64,000 nt of DNA from Phlyctochytrium arcticum (GCA_025602905.1 JAHLKI010000030.1:124001-188000); one strand, 5' to 3'. Positions 44,401-55,852 are shown, counted from the first letter of the stretch. Numbers and translations: made by a program. Notes: a model not told the origin generated them from the letters alone.

Positions 44401-47400
44401 TGACTAGCACCTGCAATTAGGAATGCAATCGCATGAATGTGGAACACACTGCACCACTTACATCGAGCTATTCGACATGCCTGGCTCATGATTCCCTGAG
44501 TTTCTAAAGCCATTGTCGGTCCGGTTTTCTCCGTAAACGCGATGGTGCCCAATGCACACTAGAGAGTCAAAAGGTCTTTCTTAATTACATTGATACGGGT
44601 GGTGTCAGAAGCCTTCATACCTGTATCAAGATATTGACTTTTTGCGCAGCAGATGACACACGTCCTTTGATCGGGTATCTGGCTCACATATTCCGTTAAT
44701 GGCCTTTATCATGACACGAAAATCGTGAAATATTACGTACCGCATGGCCAAGTTCTTGTTTAAGGCATTCAGGTGCGCCTTGTCGGCATGAAATCGGACC
44801 ATTCCAAATTCTTCAGCTTGGCAGAGCGTCTCCAACTGAATCCATTCAGTATAAAAATGATGATCGGGAACTAAACACCAATTCAATTTCCTACCGCGTC
44901 TCTCATAGTCGCCTTCGGTTTCATTTGCAGGACAGACACTGCCGTCTGGTATTTTATGTAGTACTTTGTCATGGCCTTGCCGTATTCTGACCGACAAATA
45001 TTAGCCACTGGTCGTACGTTTGCCAAAGCAATCGGTGTCAGTACCTGTGGCCAATAAACTCTTGTTGGCGTCGACCATATGTACCAACTCGTGCGTTGAC
45101 AACAATTCCAAATCTCGCAAGCAAATACCTAAATTGCAAAGTTAGTGTGTTACCCGGTGATAACATTTTAGCTTGCAACTCATTACTTTCTAGGCGCGTT
45201 TCTGCCGATAATTTTCCCTCCACAGTTGAGCAATTCTTGAGCTTGTAGTACCCCGGATTCTTTTTCATACGCACTTTTGGAATTCGGGTGTCAGTTTTAC
45301 TCCTATGTCGCCATTATAAAAGGAGCTCACCATATAAAAATGAAGATTGCAACCTGCGAAATAGAAACCATGATCAGATCAACACAAACGGAATGCACCA
45401 AACGCGAAACTTACCATTCCAAAGCAAGATCAACACTTCGGATTGCTCCCAATACAATCTCTGAATTCAAATGTTCGATCAAATTCTCATGTAAACTGCG
45501 CACAACACCCATCAGTTTCAGTCTCTCTTCAAACGCTGCCTTTTTTTTAACGATGAGCTACTTACTTGCTCTCAATAATTTGCTGGCCAGTCACGAGTGC
45601 CTCAAACTTGGGTCGATCTTCCATTGATGTCATGATAATAGCCACACCACTGTCATCAAACTACGAACATGCGCAGCTCAGTGCATCCCGTGTAAGACAG
45701 AGATGCGCCCGTTGCGTACATACCTGAGGTCGACCAGCACGACCCAACATCTGCATCACATCCAACTCTGAGTACTCCTTGTACGTTCCGGCCACATACT
45801 GCATCGTGCCTTTAATGACGACCAGATGAGCAGGGAGATTGACTCCCACTGCTAGCGTTGAAGTTGCGCCTATGGATAATGTCAAAATCATGTGCGCGCA
45901 ATCAGAATGATAAATCTCACTCACAAATGACCATAATGATTGATTTTAGGAACGATGATTCAATCAGATTCCGGTCGCTATAGGTCAGTCCTGGAGTTGT
46001 CGCCTTGTTAATCGCGTAAAGAAAACATTTGTCGGGTTTGACGTACCTCCATGGTGGAAGGCAATGCCATGAATGACTAGGTCTTTGAACAGAAGTTAGT
46101 AAGAACCTGTTATTGTAGGGGCGTGTAAAAGTCAGCACTGTACTCACCAGCCAGTTCTTTGTCTATCAGTTTAGCCTTGATAGCTCTCAACTGCTCATGG
46201 TGCTGCCTGTTTTTAACGAAAGGATGCTGCGAGCCATATTCAGCGCCATTTTGTATTGTTTTCTGACAATGAATAACAAGACGCTTGGCGGATTTGGAGA
46301 CAGATTTTCGCGTAGCGCAAAACTGTATAAAAATCGTTAGGATAGATTCCCACGTTTCGGGGCATTGCTCCACGCCGCTTACCACTAATGATGGCTTATT
46401 TTTGCAATTTTTATCAATCACTTCTCCCAATCTGTTGCGATTTTAATCAGTTGAAGGGGCGCCATATTGGGAATGAAATGAGATGGAACTTACTTGTAGT
46501 CCAATGTATTTTCAAAGGCAAAGTAGCCTGCCTTTGATGAATAAAATCCTAAAACCTCACGCTGCAGTTGTACAGGTCTGAATTCCTCCCCAAACACGCT
46601 AAGGAAAAAAAATTATTTGATACGCCAGAATAAAGGTACGCTACTAAAGTGTCGTACCGAATTTCTGCCATTGATCCGTCACCATTTTTCAACCAAAGAG
46701 CCAAATCCTCAATATTCGGCACGGTCGCCGAAACTGCTACAAATCTGATTTGACCTGAGGGTATTGCCACTTGATTGAATCTATCGTTGCCCCCACCCCC
46801 GCCAATACGCTGCAACTCGGCATTGACCGTCTTCATGCGACTGACGACGACTTCAAGGGTCGCGCCTCGGCCAGCTTCATTGAGTGAATGACATTCATCA
46901 ATAAGGATAAGTTTCACAAGACCCATCAGATTTTTGTAATCTCTCCTGTCATGTGAAAACCTACATTAGTATCTAAGCCAGCCATGTTCACTTCAATAGC
47001 GATAAGCGTACCATCGTCTTGTCATTGAGTCCCATTTTTCTGGCGTAGTAACGCTAGGAGTAATAGGTCATCAGAAAACGTTGGCATGCAAACGCAAGAA
47101 TGGCAGAAGCACGTATTCTCACATGATATTACTCTTTTGTACGTCATTGATCTTCAAGCTATCCGTGTCGCCCGTCAGCTCATTGCAGGTTAAGCCCAGT
47201 GTTCGGAACTTTTGTGCCCAATCCCTAGTTCGTTCGTTACATAATGCCTAGAAGGGAATCAACTATTTAATTTTTTTTCGTATTTCCCACCAACAAATCT
47301 ACATACCTTGGTAGGAGCCATGTAGACAACTTTGGAGTTTTCATTGTCAGGTTTAGATAATTGTCGAAGTATCGCTGTAATCATACACTTGTTAATGGTT

Positions 47401-48914
47401 AAAGTAAAATTGCACCAAGTTTTGCCCTCTGACCAAGTTCCATCACACATGTCTTGCCAGACCCAGTAGGTGCTGCGCGTAGAAAAGAAAGTTAAAACCC
47501 CGCGCCGGTGTCAATAACACCAAGGGACTGACCGCTCACAACCAAATTATTCTCAGATCCAAAGGCCTATTCCTTTTGGTTAAATGATAACGAATATAAG
47601 ATGGTATCTGAAAACGTTGGGCAGACGTACCACGTCATAGCATTTGGATTGAACGGCATTGAAATATGGAAATGAGAATAACGTTCGGAATCTATCGGCT
47701 GAATTCTTGAGTTAGTTATTGTGAAGGGAATAAGAAGCAGTCTCTAAGAAACTCACGCAGGTCAGAGACAGATCGGAGCTGAATCCCGGAAGCCATCATT
47801 CCCGATCTTCCTCGCGGTTTGGTCCCCCCAACGCCTTTCGCCCCTGCTCCAGAATTTGGGACTACTGATCCAGGTCCCAAGCGTGGCGTTGTATGCTGTA
47901 TTCTATTGCTGCGATCAGCTAACGGTGACTGAACGAGTCCCATCCCGCGCGAGTTTTCATTGGCCACGCGATTTGATGTATTGGCCACGCGATTGGACGT
48001 ATTGGCCACGCGATTTGACGTAAAGGATGGGACATAGGGAGTGTCGAATAATGGCTTATTAACTGGAGCGTTGACTGGGGAAGTGGGTGGACGTCGAGAT
48101 TGTGCTTGTGGAAGAGGAGGATAGTTGGGGATGGTTGGTGATGTGAAGGTAGGGAGAGCCGGTCTTGAGCGGGGTGGTTGAAACTATATCAAGCGTCAAT
48201 CTTTGATCCAATGCCTCCACTTCAGTTATGACAATACCTCGGCATAAGATTCCTGTTGCTGCAGTCCTCCGTGTCGATAAGAGGGTCGCTGGTACTGTGT
48301 ACTCTGTGATCCGGCGGGCGGTCCCCGAGATGTCAGCTCTGGTTCCCAATCGAATGTTGACGAAGAATGCCCACCCCGAGTAGGTGTCGTCTCGATGCCG
48401 CTTTTTTTAAATGCCTTTGAAAATCCGCTCGGTAGATCTGAGAACGGCTGACGAGCTCGCATAGGTTCAGAGTATGGCCTGGATAAAGCATCACGGTTAG
48501 CTTCTTCATGGGAGCGGAGGATGATGCCTCCACTTACGCTGGCTCTATGGCTGGTGCAGTGCTTTTCCAAGGCTCGAATGCCGATCGGTCCGGAATAGGT
48601 ATTGCCCGCTGGTGTCCACCATTGTTTATCCGCTGATACCCTCCCGCCCCAAGATCGCCGTCTGTATTCCATTGCTCTAGCCCACCATATTTTGCGGTCC
48701 TGGACGATGCAGCTGAACTTGGTGTCGGTAAACCGTATGGCCGTCGATCTGGTGGATGAAAAGCATTCTCTGCACTAGGAAAGGGATCAGAAGCTGGGAT
48801 ATTCCTTTTGAAGGGTGTGTGCTGGGCAGCGGCTCGAGCCCACGGCGAAGGTTTCTTTGCTATTGACGGTCGCATCGGCACGTCGTCGGTATCGTCGTCG
48901 TCGCCATCCCACAT
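41488..48914 (-). CDS. HFM1: Meiotic DNA helicase HFM1/MER3
   Basis: A large gene with more than 30 short exons. Exons I could join in frame: 48538-48914, 48238-48478, 47757-48183, 47631-47698, 47533-47566, 47434-47472, 47307-47374, 47123-47247, 47012-47053, 46658-46945, 46494-46598, 46383-46431, 46148-46322, 46047-46082, 45925-45990, 45724-45869, 45566-45660, 45415-45495, then on to 44131. Helicase motifs in order: [26 protein letters not shown] (46888-46899), [44 protein letters not shown] winged-helix and Sec63 region follows ([35 protein letters not shown]). A C-terminal zinc knuckle (CGHKCKNKQ joined to SCTHTCCK) also occurs in animal HFM1. This Ski2-type helicase unwinds D-loops and promotes crossovers in meiosis. 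Exon borders below 44 kb are less certain. The N-terminal 350 residues are disordered. Confidence 0.9.
47958..48020 (-). repeat. Three 21-bp tandem repeats in HFM1 (Thr/Phe-Thr/Ser-Asn-Arg-Val-Ala-Asn)
   Basis: The 21-bp unit encoding TSNRVAN is present three times in a row, nearly identical on the DNA level, in the disordered N-terminal region of the helicase. It looks like a young minisatellite, so its copy number may vary between strains. Confidence 0.85.
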
Positions 48915-49261
48915 CCTTTCCTGGCAGAATTGGGGTATATTCTATTTGTTTTCCACCCTTATGACAAATTTTTTCCAATTCGTCGTCGCTTGGTGCTTTT
49001 GTTTATGATTTACGAGAAAGTGTGCACTCTCCCTGTGGGAACATTGTGGGGCAGGACATCCTCTCGCTGCGCCCCTTAGTCAGCATCGCGACGGAAATCT
49101 GACGGGAGTGTTTAGCATTGCGTGCAGGATGTGCAGAATACGCAGATGAAGAGCAACGGACAAAAAGGAATAAATAGACTGCAGAACAGAAGAATCGTCT
49201 TTACAAGGTATCGAGAAGCAAAATAAAAGTGTATATGAGTTTGCAGCAAAAACAAAAAAGA
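48915..49261. other. Intergenic, HFM1 promoter and tRNA 3' flank
   Basis: No coding sequence supported. A T-rich run on the minus strand directly after the tRNA (from 49261 downward, reading TTTTTTG) fits an RNA polymerase III terminator. Confidence 0.55.
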
Positions 49262-49332
49262 TGCGCCAGCCGGGAATCGAACCCGGGCCGCTTGCTTGGA
49301 AGGCAAGCATGATACCATTTCACCACCGGCGC
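49262..49332 (-). tRNA. tRNA-Gly (anticodon UCC)
   Basis: Reading the minus strand, the 71-nt sequence folds as a cloverleaf. The acceptor stem is GCGCCGG with CTGGCGC (one G-U pair) and discriminator A. The anticodon stem CTTGC/GCAAG encloses the loop CTTCCAA, giving anticodon TCC. The T arm contains GGTTCGATTCC (B box). No intron. A run of T follows the 3' end, as expected for RNA polymerase III. Confidence 0.95.
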
Positions 49333-49488
49333 TTTTCGAATGAAAATCGTAAATGCAGCGCTGGCTATATTCCTAACGTTCAATCTCATTCAACGTCACT
49401 TCATCTCCAGGACTTGATCTGACTTTGGCTGACTTGCTCGATCGGGACTTCTTTGGCTGGGAGATCGTCATAAAAGGGAATCACCGAT

Positions 49489-49995
49489 ATGTCGACAGCC
49501 GCAAGACTCTTACAGCGCTTGAAAGGCACCCTCGGTCCTGAAAGATATGCTTACTTCAAGTCCCATCCCGGCTCCCACTTGGCCTCATTCGCCGTCCTTC
49601 ATGAACTGACCGCCATGCTCCCTCTTCCGGTTGTGTATTTCATTCTCTCCACCTATGACATTCCAATACCGTTTCCCGAAAGCATCATGGAGGAAGGCAA
49701 CCGACGGATGAGTAAGATGGTTAGCTATTTCGGCGGTGGGCCGATCGAGAGTAATAGCAAGGTTATGGTGCATATGGCAACCAGCTACGCTATCGTCAAA
49801 GCAGCCATGCCTCTGCGTATAGGGGCATGCTTCATCATGACCCCATGGTTTGCAAGGTTCGTGAATGTCTCGCCGTGGGCACAAACTTCTGATAAGTGCT
49901 CATGATGATCCCCTTACAGAACGACCATTGTTCCAGTTCAGAGGGGGTTCAGTCACATCTCAAAAATGTTCAAGTCTCCTCCCTCTATAAAGTAG
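49489..49995 (+). CDS. Small membrane protein, probably mitochondrial (147 aa)
   Basis: Two exons: 49489-49856 and 49920-49995, with a 63-nt intron. Without splicing, the frame would end in an unrelated tail. The N-terminus is basic and amphipathic (MSTAARLLQRLKGTLGPERY), like a mitochondrial targeting sequence. A hydrophobic segment, LHELTAMLPLPVVYFILSTY, and a second weaker one, YAIVKAAMPLRIGACFIMTPWF, follow. The new C-terminus is basic (RRTTIVPVQRGFSHISK). The layout resembles small fungal inner-membrane proteins of unknown role. I cannot name the family with certainty. Confidence 0.7.
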
Positions 49996-50085
49996 CAGGG
50001 ATACCCCATTCAAATCGGAATTAAATTATTTAGCGGAAGGATGAGAAATGTCATATGTACAGGGACGAATGTGAATGCGAATGCA

Positions 50086-51243
50086 TCAAATAAATAAACG
50101 CAGCATTATGATTGACTCAGTTGCTGGCTTCCGAGTTGAACTAGAAATAGTGTCAAGATCGACTTCCGCTTCGAGGATATCCATGGCTCCTACCTTGGCA
50201 ACTGCCTCTTTGATGAGATTTGTGACTTCTTCGGCTTTTGCCGCAGCAATGTTTGCACAATTCAGGATTTGTTCCATAGCGATGGGTGTTCCCCCAGCTT
50301 TGGACAAGGTACAGATCTCGCGATGCTTGTTGACCACAAACGTCATGTCGCATTCTCGCACTTGCTCCTCAACTAATGATGGGTCCACAACTTGTCTTTC
50401 CCTGCAATGGAAATGAAGCGTCAACAAAAACATTCAAACCAGCGGTAACAACAGTACGCACCCATTAGAAAAAAAGGCAAAAGAGACACAGACGGGTATA
50501 TGATGTACACTCAGCGGAATGGCGCTTCGCTCTTCAATAGTGTGCTAAATGGCCAGATGAGCGCTCATCATTAAAGTTGGGCACGTCGCAACACTTACCA
50601 CAGTCACTTCATCACCAATCACAGTGACATCCGGCCTTTTGAAATGCAGCAGTGCTGCAACTGCCGCCATACAAGCACAATCTACAATGTTGCCCTCATG
50701 GTCCAAAACTCGCAGATCAACTCGAAGCTGCCACACTTTCTCGCCCGCAACAATACATAATCCCTCCAGATCAATCGCTCGAGACTGCTTCAAAGCCTTT
50801 TCCAGTAGTCGACTGACAAGAACTTCTTCTTCTGATAGCCTTCCAAACAACCCGATAAGAAAGGAGACCTTGAAACTTCCACAACCATCAAACATACCCA
50901 AAGGCATCAAAAGTCGGCGAGGCCATCGGAGAAAAATCTGTGTTGAATTGAATGGTTCCTTCGGTAGCTTGGTTTTGTCGCGGTCGTATTATTTCGCAGG
51001 ATACATTGGCAGTTACTCTAGTGGACGCTCGATGGTTAGGACCCGGCACTCAATACCAAGTGATCTACGCAAATAAAACCTTGTCTTTCCCAGTCGAACT
51101 TCTGCGTGGCCAGACTGTGGCCCGAGTGCAAATGAGATCTTGCGCACATCATGAACACCTCGGCCATCCACCCGCAAACCCTCATCGAGAGCCTGCAGAA
51201 TAAACTGCTTTTCGTTTGTGCTGGGCTGGACTTCCTTCACCAT
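50086..51243 (-). CDS. RRP45: Exosome core subunit Rrp45 (EXOSC9), 307 aa
   Basis: Five exons: 51080-51243, 50898-51017, 50599-50839, 50462-50544 and 50086-50401; introns 58-62 nt where measured, all in frame. The product opens with LDEGLRVDGRGVHDVRKISF, continues ATEGTIQFNTDFSPMASP, DLEGLCIVAGEKVWQLRVDL, CMAAVAALLHFKRPDVTV and IPLSVHHIPVCVSFAFF, and ends with a helix typical of the family. This is the RNase PH fold without catalytic residues, as in all eukaryotic Rrp45 proteins. Rrp45 pairs with Rrp41 in the ring of the RNA exosome, which degrades and trims RNA in nucleus and cytoplasm. Its start codon is only 90 bp from the start of the divergent Myb-repeat gene, so the two probably share a promoter. 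Confidence 0.92.
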
Positions 51244-51333
51244 TTCGAGCGCTTCTTGTGTCGAACTGGAACAATTTTGGTTGCGCTCGCAAATTGCCCA
51301 TTGTCAGAATGTTCACGTGATCCAACTCTGACC
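51244..51333. promoter_or_regulatory. Short bidirectional promoter, RRP45 and Myb-repeat gene
   Basis: Only 90 bp separate the two chosen start codons. If the upstream in-frame ATG at 51151 were used for the plus-strand gene, its 5' end would overlap RRP45 exon 1 in antisense. The segment 51151-51333 lacks any recognisable domain, so the later start is preferred. Confidence 0.55.
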
Positions 51334-52641
51334 ATGCTGCGCAATTTGTCACCTTGGAATTTGGCGAGAACGTCTTTGGACAGGCCCAAGATCTTGAAAA
51401 TGTTTCAGCGATGCCAAGCGCATTGTGTGCGCAAGGCGCGCATTCATCTCATAGGCCCGTTCTTCATCAACTCCAAGCGAGCATCTTCCACACTCATCCC
51501 GCTCCGCGACCCAAATCTCGCAAGTTTACAAGAGTTTGCCGTCAAACGTCACAAACAATACAAGCGATACACCGCCGCGGAGGATGCCCTTCTACTTGCC
51601 AACAAACACGCACCGAAAAACTTTGAGGGATTGCTGCCAGGCCGTTCATATAATGCGTGTCGTAACCGATTATATACTTTGGAAAAGAACGCGCGGGGGC
51701 CATGGACCCCAGAGGAGGATCAGCTTTTGCTGACTACCATGGCAGCGCACAACATAACGGTCTGTACAGAGGAGGATCGTCCGATCTGGAAGCGTATGGC
51801 TGCAACTTTAGACAGACGCTTCAGGAGTGTACGCGAGCGGTTTCGAATTCTCCGTAGTCAGATGAGACCAGCGCGACCCTGGTCCCGCCAGGAATTGGAC
51901 AAGCTTCTGCACATGACAAACGAAATGTACTCAACCAACAAAGCGGTAGATTGGAAGCTTCTCGAGAAAACGTTTGACCGCTCCTATAATGCCATTCGGG
52001 CAAAACTGGAATTCTTGTTGACCAAGGGATTATGGACGGCAGAAGAGGATCGACGCCTCGCAGAACTTGTAGGTACCCACCGAGATGGCAACACTGTTGA
52101 CTGGGAGGAGGTAGCTCGTGAGCTGGGTAATCGGAGCACACGTTCAGTCCAAAGACGCTGGGCAGAATACGTTGATCCCACTTTGAGGCGAGGCAAATTC
52201 ACAGCCGAAGACTGGGAACTCATAGATGAGCACCTGAAAGAAAACAAGGGTGCAGTAAAGTTGATGGTACTCGCCAACTTGCTGCATCGGAGACTCGGTA
52301 GTGTGTATGAACTATACCGCAATCAAGTCGTGCCCGCGAACCGCGGTCCTTTCGATTCAGAAGAAGATAAGATCATAATTCAAGCCATGACTTCTGCATT
52401 CAAGTCAGGTCAACCCCCGCCCATTGCAGAAACCGCCAAACGGCTGAAACGAAAACCGTCGGCGGTTAAACGCAGATGGCAAACTTACCTGCAACCGGGA
52501 GGGGAGCCCGGGGGAACAGAATTTTACCGGGACGTGCCCTTGGAAAAGTTGCCCGACCTTCCAAACACGTCTAACCACATCATTCTATTCAAACTAAGAG
52601 TCATCAAAGAGCTTGCACAACGTGAAATCAAACGAAGTTAA
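51334..52641 (+). CDS. Protein with six Myb/SANT-like repeats (435 aa)
   Basis: Single exon. The start is set at 51334 (MLRNLSPWNLARTSL). From about residue 80 there are six helix-turn-helix units of Myb type with the usual spaced aromatic residues: YKRYTAAEDALLL; RGPWTPEEDQLLL; ARPWSRQELDKLL; KGLWTAEEDRRLAELV followed by VQRRWAEYV; RGKFTAEDWELID; RGPFDSEEDKIIIQ followed by VKRRWQTYL. The first 45 residues are rich in Arg, Leu and Ser and lack acidic residues apart from one Asp, as in mitochondrial presequences. A DNA-binding role is likely. Whether it acts in the nucleus or on mitochondrial DNA is open. Confidence 0.75.
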   Translation: MLRNLSPWNLARTSLDRPKILKMFQRCQAHCVRKARIHLIGPFFINSKRASSTLIPLRDPNLASLQEFAVKRHKQYKRYTAAEDALLLANKHAPKNFEGLLPGRSYNACRNRLYTLEKNARGPWTPEEDQLLLTTMAAHNITVCTEEDRPIWKRMAATLDRRFRSVRERFRILRSQMRPARPWSRQELDKLLHMTNEMYSTNKAVDWKLLEKTFDRSYNAIRAKLEFLLTKGLWTAEEDRRLAELVGTHRDGNTVDWEEVARELGNRSTRSVQRRWAEYVDPTLRRGKFTAEDWELIDEHLKENKGAVKLMVLANLLHRRLGSVYELYRNQVVPANRGPFDSEEDKIIIQAMTSAFKSGQPPPIAETAKRLKRKPSAVKRRWQTYLQPGGEPGGTEFYRDVPLEKLPDLPNTSNHIILFKLRVIKELAQREIKRS

Positions 52642-52771
52642 ACGGGACATGCGACCTTTTGGCTTAGAGGCCAACATTCCAAAGATGTATATTACAAAAA
52701 AAGCGCTCGCATGCACAACTTGACCATGCCCCAAACACCACGATTCGCGAGACGATCAATGTTAATGATAT

Positions 52772-54182
52772 TTACTTTTTGGCATTGGCAGTCTTCATGG
52801 TCTTCATTCGCAACTGCATGCGTTTGAACTGATCGCTAGTCATCTACAGAGAACACGAGCGAGTAGCCCCAGAGTTAGTTAAAGTGGCGTGAGAACTAAC
52901 AATTTCGAAACGCGATACGTACCTTTTTCTCGTTATATTCACTCATGTGGGACACTCGCGATGCGGGCAACACATCAAAGGATGCAGCCACACGGAATGG
53001 GATTCGCGCCCGATTCGAGTATTGTGATTCGGCGGCCACGGCCCTCTCTGGATTCCCACCTGGCCGTCCTGTCGATACAGGTCGGGGCCGTCGTGTAGCG
53101 AGGCCATCGTCAAGACTGGCAGTGGGTATAGAGCTGTCGCGGTAATTGGAACTTCGGTTGAGTACTGGTCGAAGCCACCGTTCTGCACAGGAAAGCACTG
53201 TTAGCAAGTTGCCATAAACGAAGATTTCCCAGGAATCTCGGGCTTACCCACTAGTTGTGCAGCAATCTTCTGCACGTCTGGGGTTATGCGTGAGCATTTT
53301 GAGTAGAAATTGACGATCCGGCCAATCAAGCTATCCCGCAAATGGCCCGTTTTGATTGGCATCTACAATAACTAGTCAGCTTTACTGCAATCCTGCTCAA
53401 AACACATATTCCCCCTTACGCGTTCGAGAACTCCAAAAAGTTGCACCTGGATGTCCATACTAGGTAGAGACGCATCCGGGAGTGGTTCCAACCTAATCAA
53501 AATTAGAATACGACCGAACGAATAGAGCATGTAATACACACCATAATTTCATTCCCTCCAAAACGTTATTTTCCAACCATTGATCAAACAGTTGTTCTCG
53601 ATTCAGTTGTGCCATGACTTTTGGCAACATTTGCAGTTTTGCGACGGCCGGCCGCTTTGCATTATGTAGCTCCAGATCCGTAAAGGCAGCATCCTTCATG
53701 TCCTTGATCATCTTGACCATGTACTCATCCATCTCCCCCTCATCGGGCAGATTATTCTTGACCCGCTTTGTCCTCGTTCTTTGATACGCTTCTTCAACAT
53801 CGTTTGCAGCCTCCTGTCGTTTTCTTTCGGATGGACTGAGCGACCGCTCCTTCCTCGCCGCCTCGCCGTCTGAACCACCCTCCGCACCACCCCTCCGACC
53901 CTCAGATCCAGAATTTCGACGTGCACGTCGTGAGCTCACTCGCTTCTTTTTTGGTGGTCTCCGCTTGAGTTCTTCCGGGAGTTCGACTTGACGGGTAGCC
54001 TTTTTTTTAAACGACGGTAGTTGGACGGGAGTGTAATCGTCGTCGCTTCCCTGGTCTTCCCCTTCACCAGCGAGTTCGGGAGGCGGCTCCCGCTCATCGT
54101 CCGACTCGAGCTGCTCAGCTACATCCTCGAGCTCACTATCCGAGCCTCCAAAGATCTCGTCGTGAATGTCTGCCTTGCTCAT
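52772..54182 (-). CDS. SPN1: Transcription elongation factor Spn1/Iws1 (386 aa)
   Basis: Five exons: 53542-54182, 53420-53492, 53248-53362, 52923-53182 and 52772-52843; introns 49-79 nt. The N-terminal 130 residues are acidic and then basic and probably disordered, as in the family (SDSELEDVAEQLESDDERE, then KKKRVSSRRARR). The conserved TFIIS N-terminal-like domain follows: MIKDMKDAAFTDLELHNAKR, KLQMLPKVMAQLNREQLFDQ, WLENNVLEGMKLWLEPLPD, then IAAQLVERWLRPV. The C-terminus ends in KRMQLRMKTMKTANAKK. Spn1/Iws1 binds Spt6 and RNA polymerase II and works in elongation, histone handling and mRNA export. Confidence 0.92.
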
Positions 54183-54342
54183 TGTTGCTTTTGTGATTGA
54201 AGCAAATTGTCAAATTTCAGAGCTTTGGCCAAATTGCCACGAAACATGAATGAATGGCTTAGTAGCCGAACCGTCGAATCCCCGAATCCCTGGATCCCAC
54301 TGTTCCCACACAATTAGATCACTGGCCAACACACTTGCAGCA

Positions 54343-55852
54343 ATGGCTAGCACCACCATGGACATCTGGTTTCAACTTGTCACTGCCAACGGGGAGAAGG
54401 TGCCTGGAACAAGAGTCACCTCAGTCACTGTTTCGGAGGCTACGAATGTGGACAACTTGTGCAAAGCAGTGAAGAATGAGTGCCCCCGCCACCTTGGAGA
54501 CTACGACGCTCTCGACCTCCTCGTGTACAAGGACAAAGAAGCACTCAAGAAGGGCGAAGCCTTAGATTCACGTGAAAAAGTGAAAGACCCGAAGGAGACT
54601 GAACAGCAACCGCTGCTGATTGTGCTGCCGGAGCGAGTCCCACCGACGACGAGTGGTAAGGGAACGACTCGTGTGGTGAAGTTGTCGAGCAGTTTGGTAA
54701 TGACGGTTGTGTTGGTTTCCTTTCTCAAGGGAACTCGGAAGAACTCAATGAAGACATCCGCTCAATCAAACAATCGTTAGCGCAATTATAGGGTGAAAAT
54801 CGTTGTTGACGCTTCAATTGATCGCTTTCATCCACTTTGCTCATCATCTACCGTGATAGTGGATAAAGTGAGTTGTTCGAAGGCACAATCTGTACATCTT
54901 GAAAAAATCAGGGTGTCCTTGAAATGGCAAACACACGATGTAAGACACAGTTGTCGGACCGGCGCTTTGTTGCGTTGCAAACTTGGCTTTGGTGTAGATT
55001 ACGGAGAAGCAATTAGGAACCGTCGAAGGGATAGATGTACAGCCATTTGATTGGAACTCTACCCCAAAGGACAATCAGTACTCGGAGACTACAAACTGGC
55101 TCCTGAATGCCGTCAATACACCAAATGTGATACCCTCCCTGCGTGTTGTGGATGTAAAATACGAAAAGCAATCGCGGGTATTCCCTTCGGCGAACACTCA
55201 GTTGTCCGGCAAAGCAGATCTCATGATTGCCATTGACAGAACACCTGTTGTCTACGTGAAGTTGAAAAAACCGTCTGACAGAAAAGGTATGACAAAGGAA
55301 ACCGATGACAATCAGGAGGGTCTCTCGAAGCAAGTACGAAGACAAGCAGAGGCTGAGGCATACCTATTTCTGGAGAATAACAACAATGACATCCGCAAAC
55401 TCATGGTTCTCACAGATTTGCAAGACTATTGGGAAGTAATGTTTTTTACAGAGTACGAGGATAAACGACTAACTTTCTATAATGGCGAGGCTGGCCGAGC
55501 AATCGCTCTGGGGTTCATCAGGACCGCTATTCTACTCTCGATGAAGCAGATGCAGGAAGATCTTGTCCTCAAGAGGGGCTTGCCCTGGAAGACATCATAT
55601 CAAGAGGCTGTTGATAGATATGGCGAGGGACCGTTAGTGAAACGCGCGAAGGTGGTTCATGAACCGCCCGCCGAAATATCTCAATTAGCCAGGCTTCATG
55701 AGGAGGCTGGGGACGACGCAGAAAAGCATTTGCTTGAGGCGAGGATGCAATTGGTCATGCGTGGTGCGATGTGGGGTCAGACTAGCGCCCATAATGTGTT
55801 TCAAGAAGCAGAGCACATGTTGCGGGGCGAATATCTTCATATGTATGCGTGA
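54343..55852 (+). pseudogene. Crinkler-like header plus nuclease-like domain, integrity doubtful (locus D)
   Basis: The header exon (54343-54655) encodes a ubiquitin-like Crinkler header: MDIWFQLVTANGEKVPG, then VDNLCKAVKNECPRH, YDALDLLVYKDKEAL and QPLLIVLPERV. It ends at a gtaaggga donor, as in locus C. A possible second exon (from about 54730) gives a short coil, NEDIRSIKQSLAQL, that runs into an in-frame TAG at 54789-54791. A last exon can start at 54998 (after ggtgtag) and is open to 55852. It holds the nuclease-like core SGKADLMIAIDRTPVVYVKL, then a Gln-rich helix QVRRQAEAEAYLFLENN and KLMVLTDLQDYWEVMFF, the usual pattern of Crinkler PD-(D/E)XK domains. The acidic residue expected before the catalytic Lys is replaced (YVK). 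With the stop this suggests decay, but a splice route avoiding the stop is not excluded. Confidence 0.6.

Noticed and set aside
51151..51333. N-terminal extension of the Myb-repeat protein
   Set aside because: It overlaps RRP45 exon 1 in antisense and has no features of its own; its codons are explained by the opposite-strand gene.
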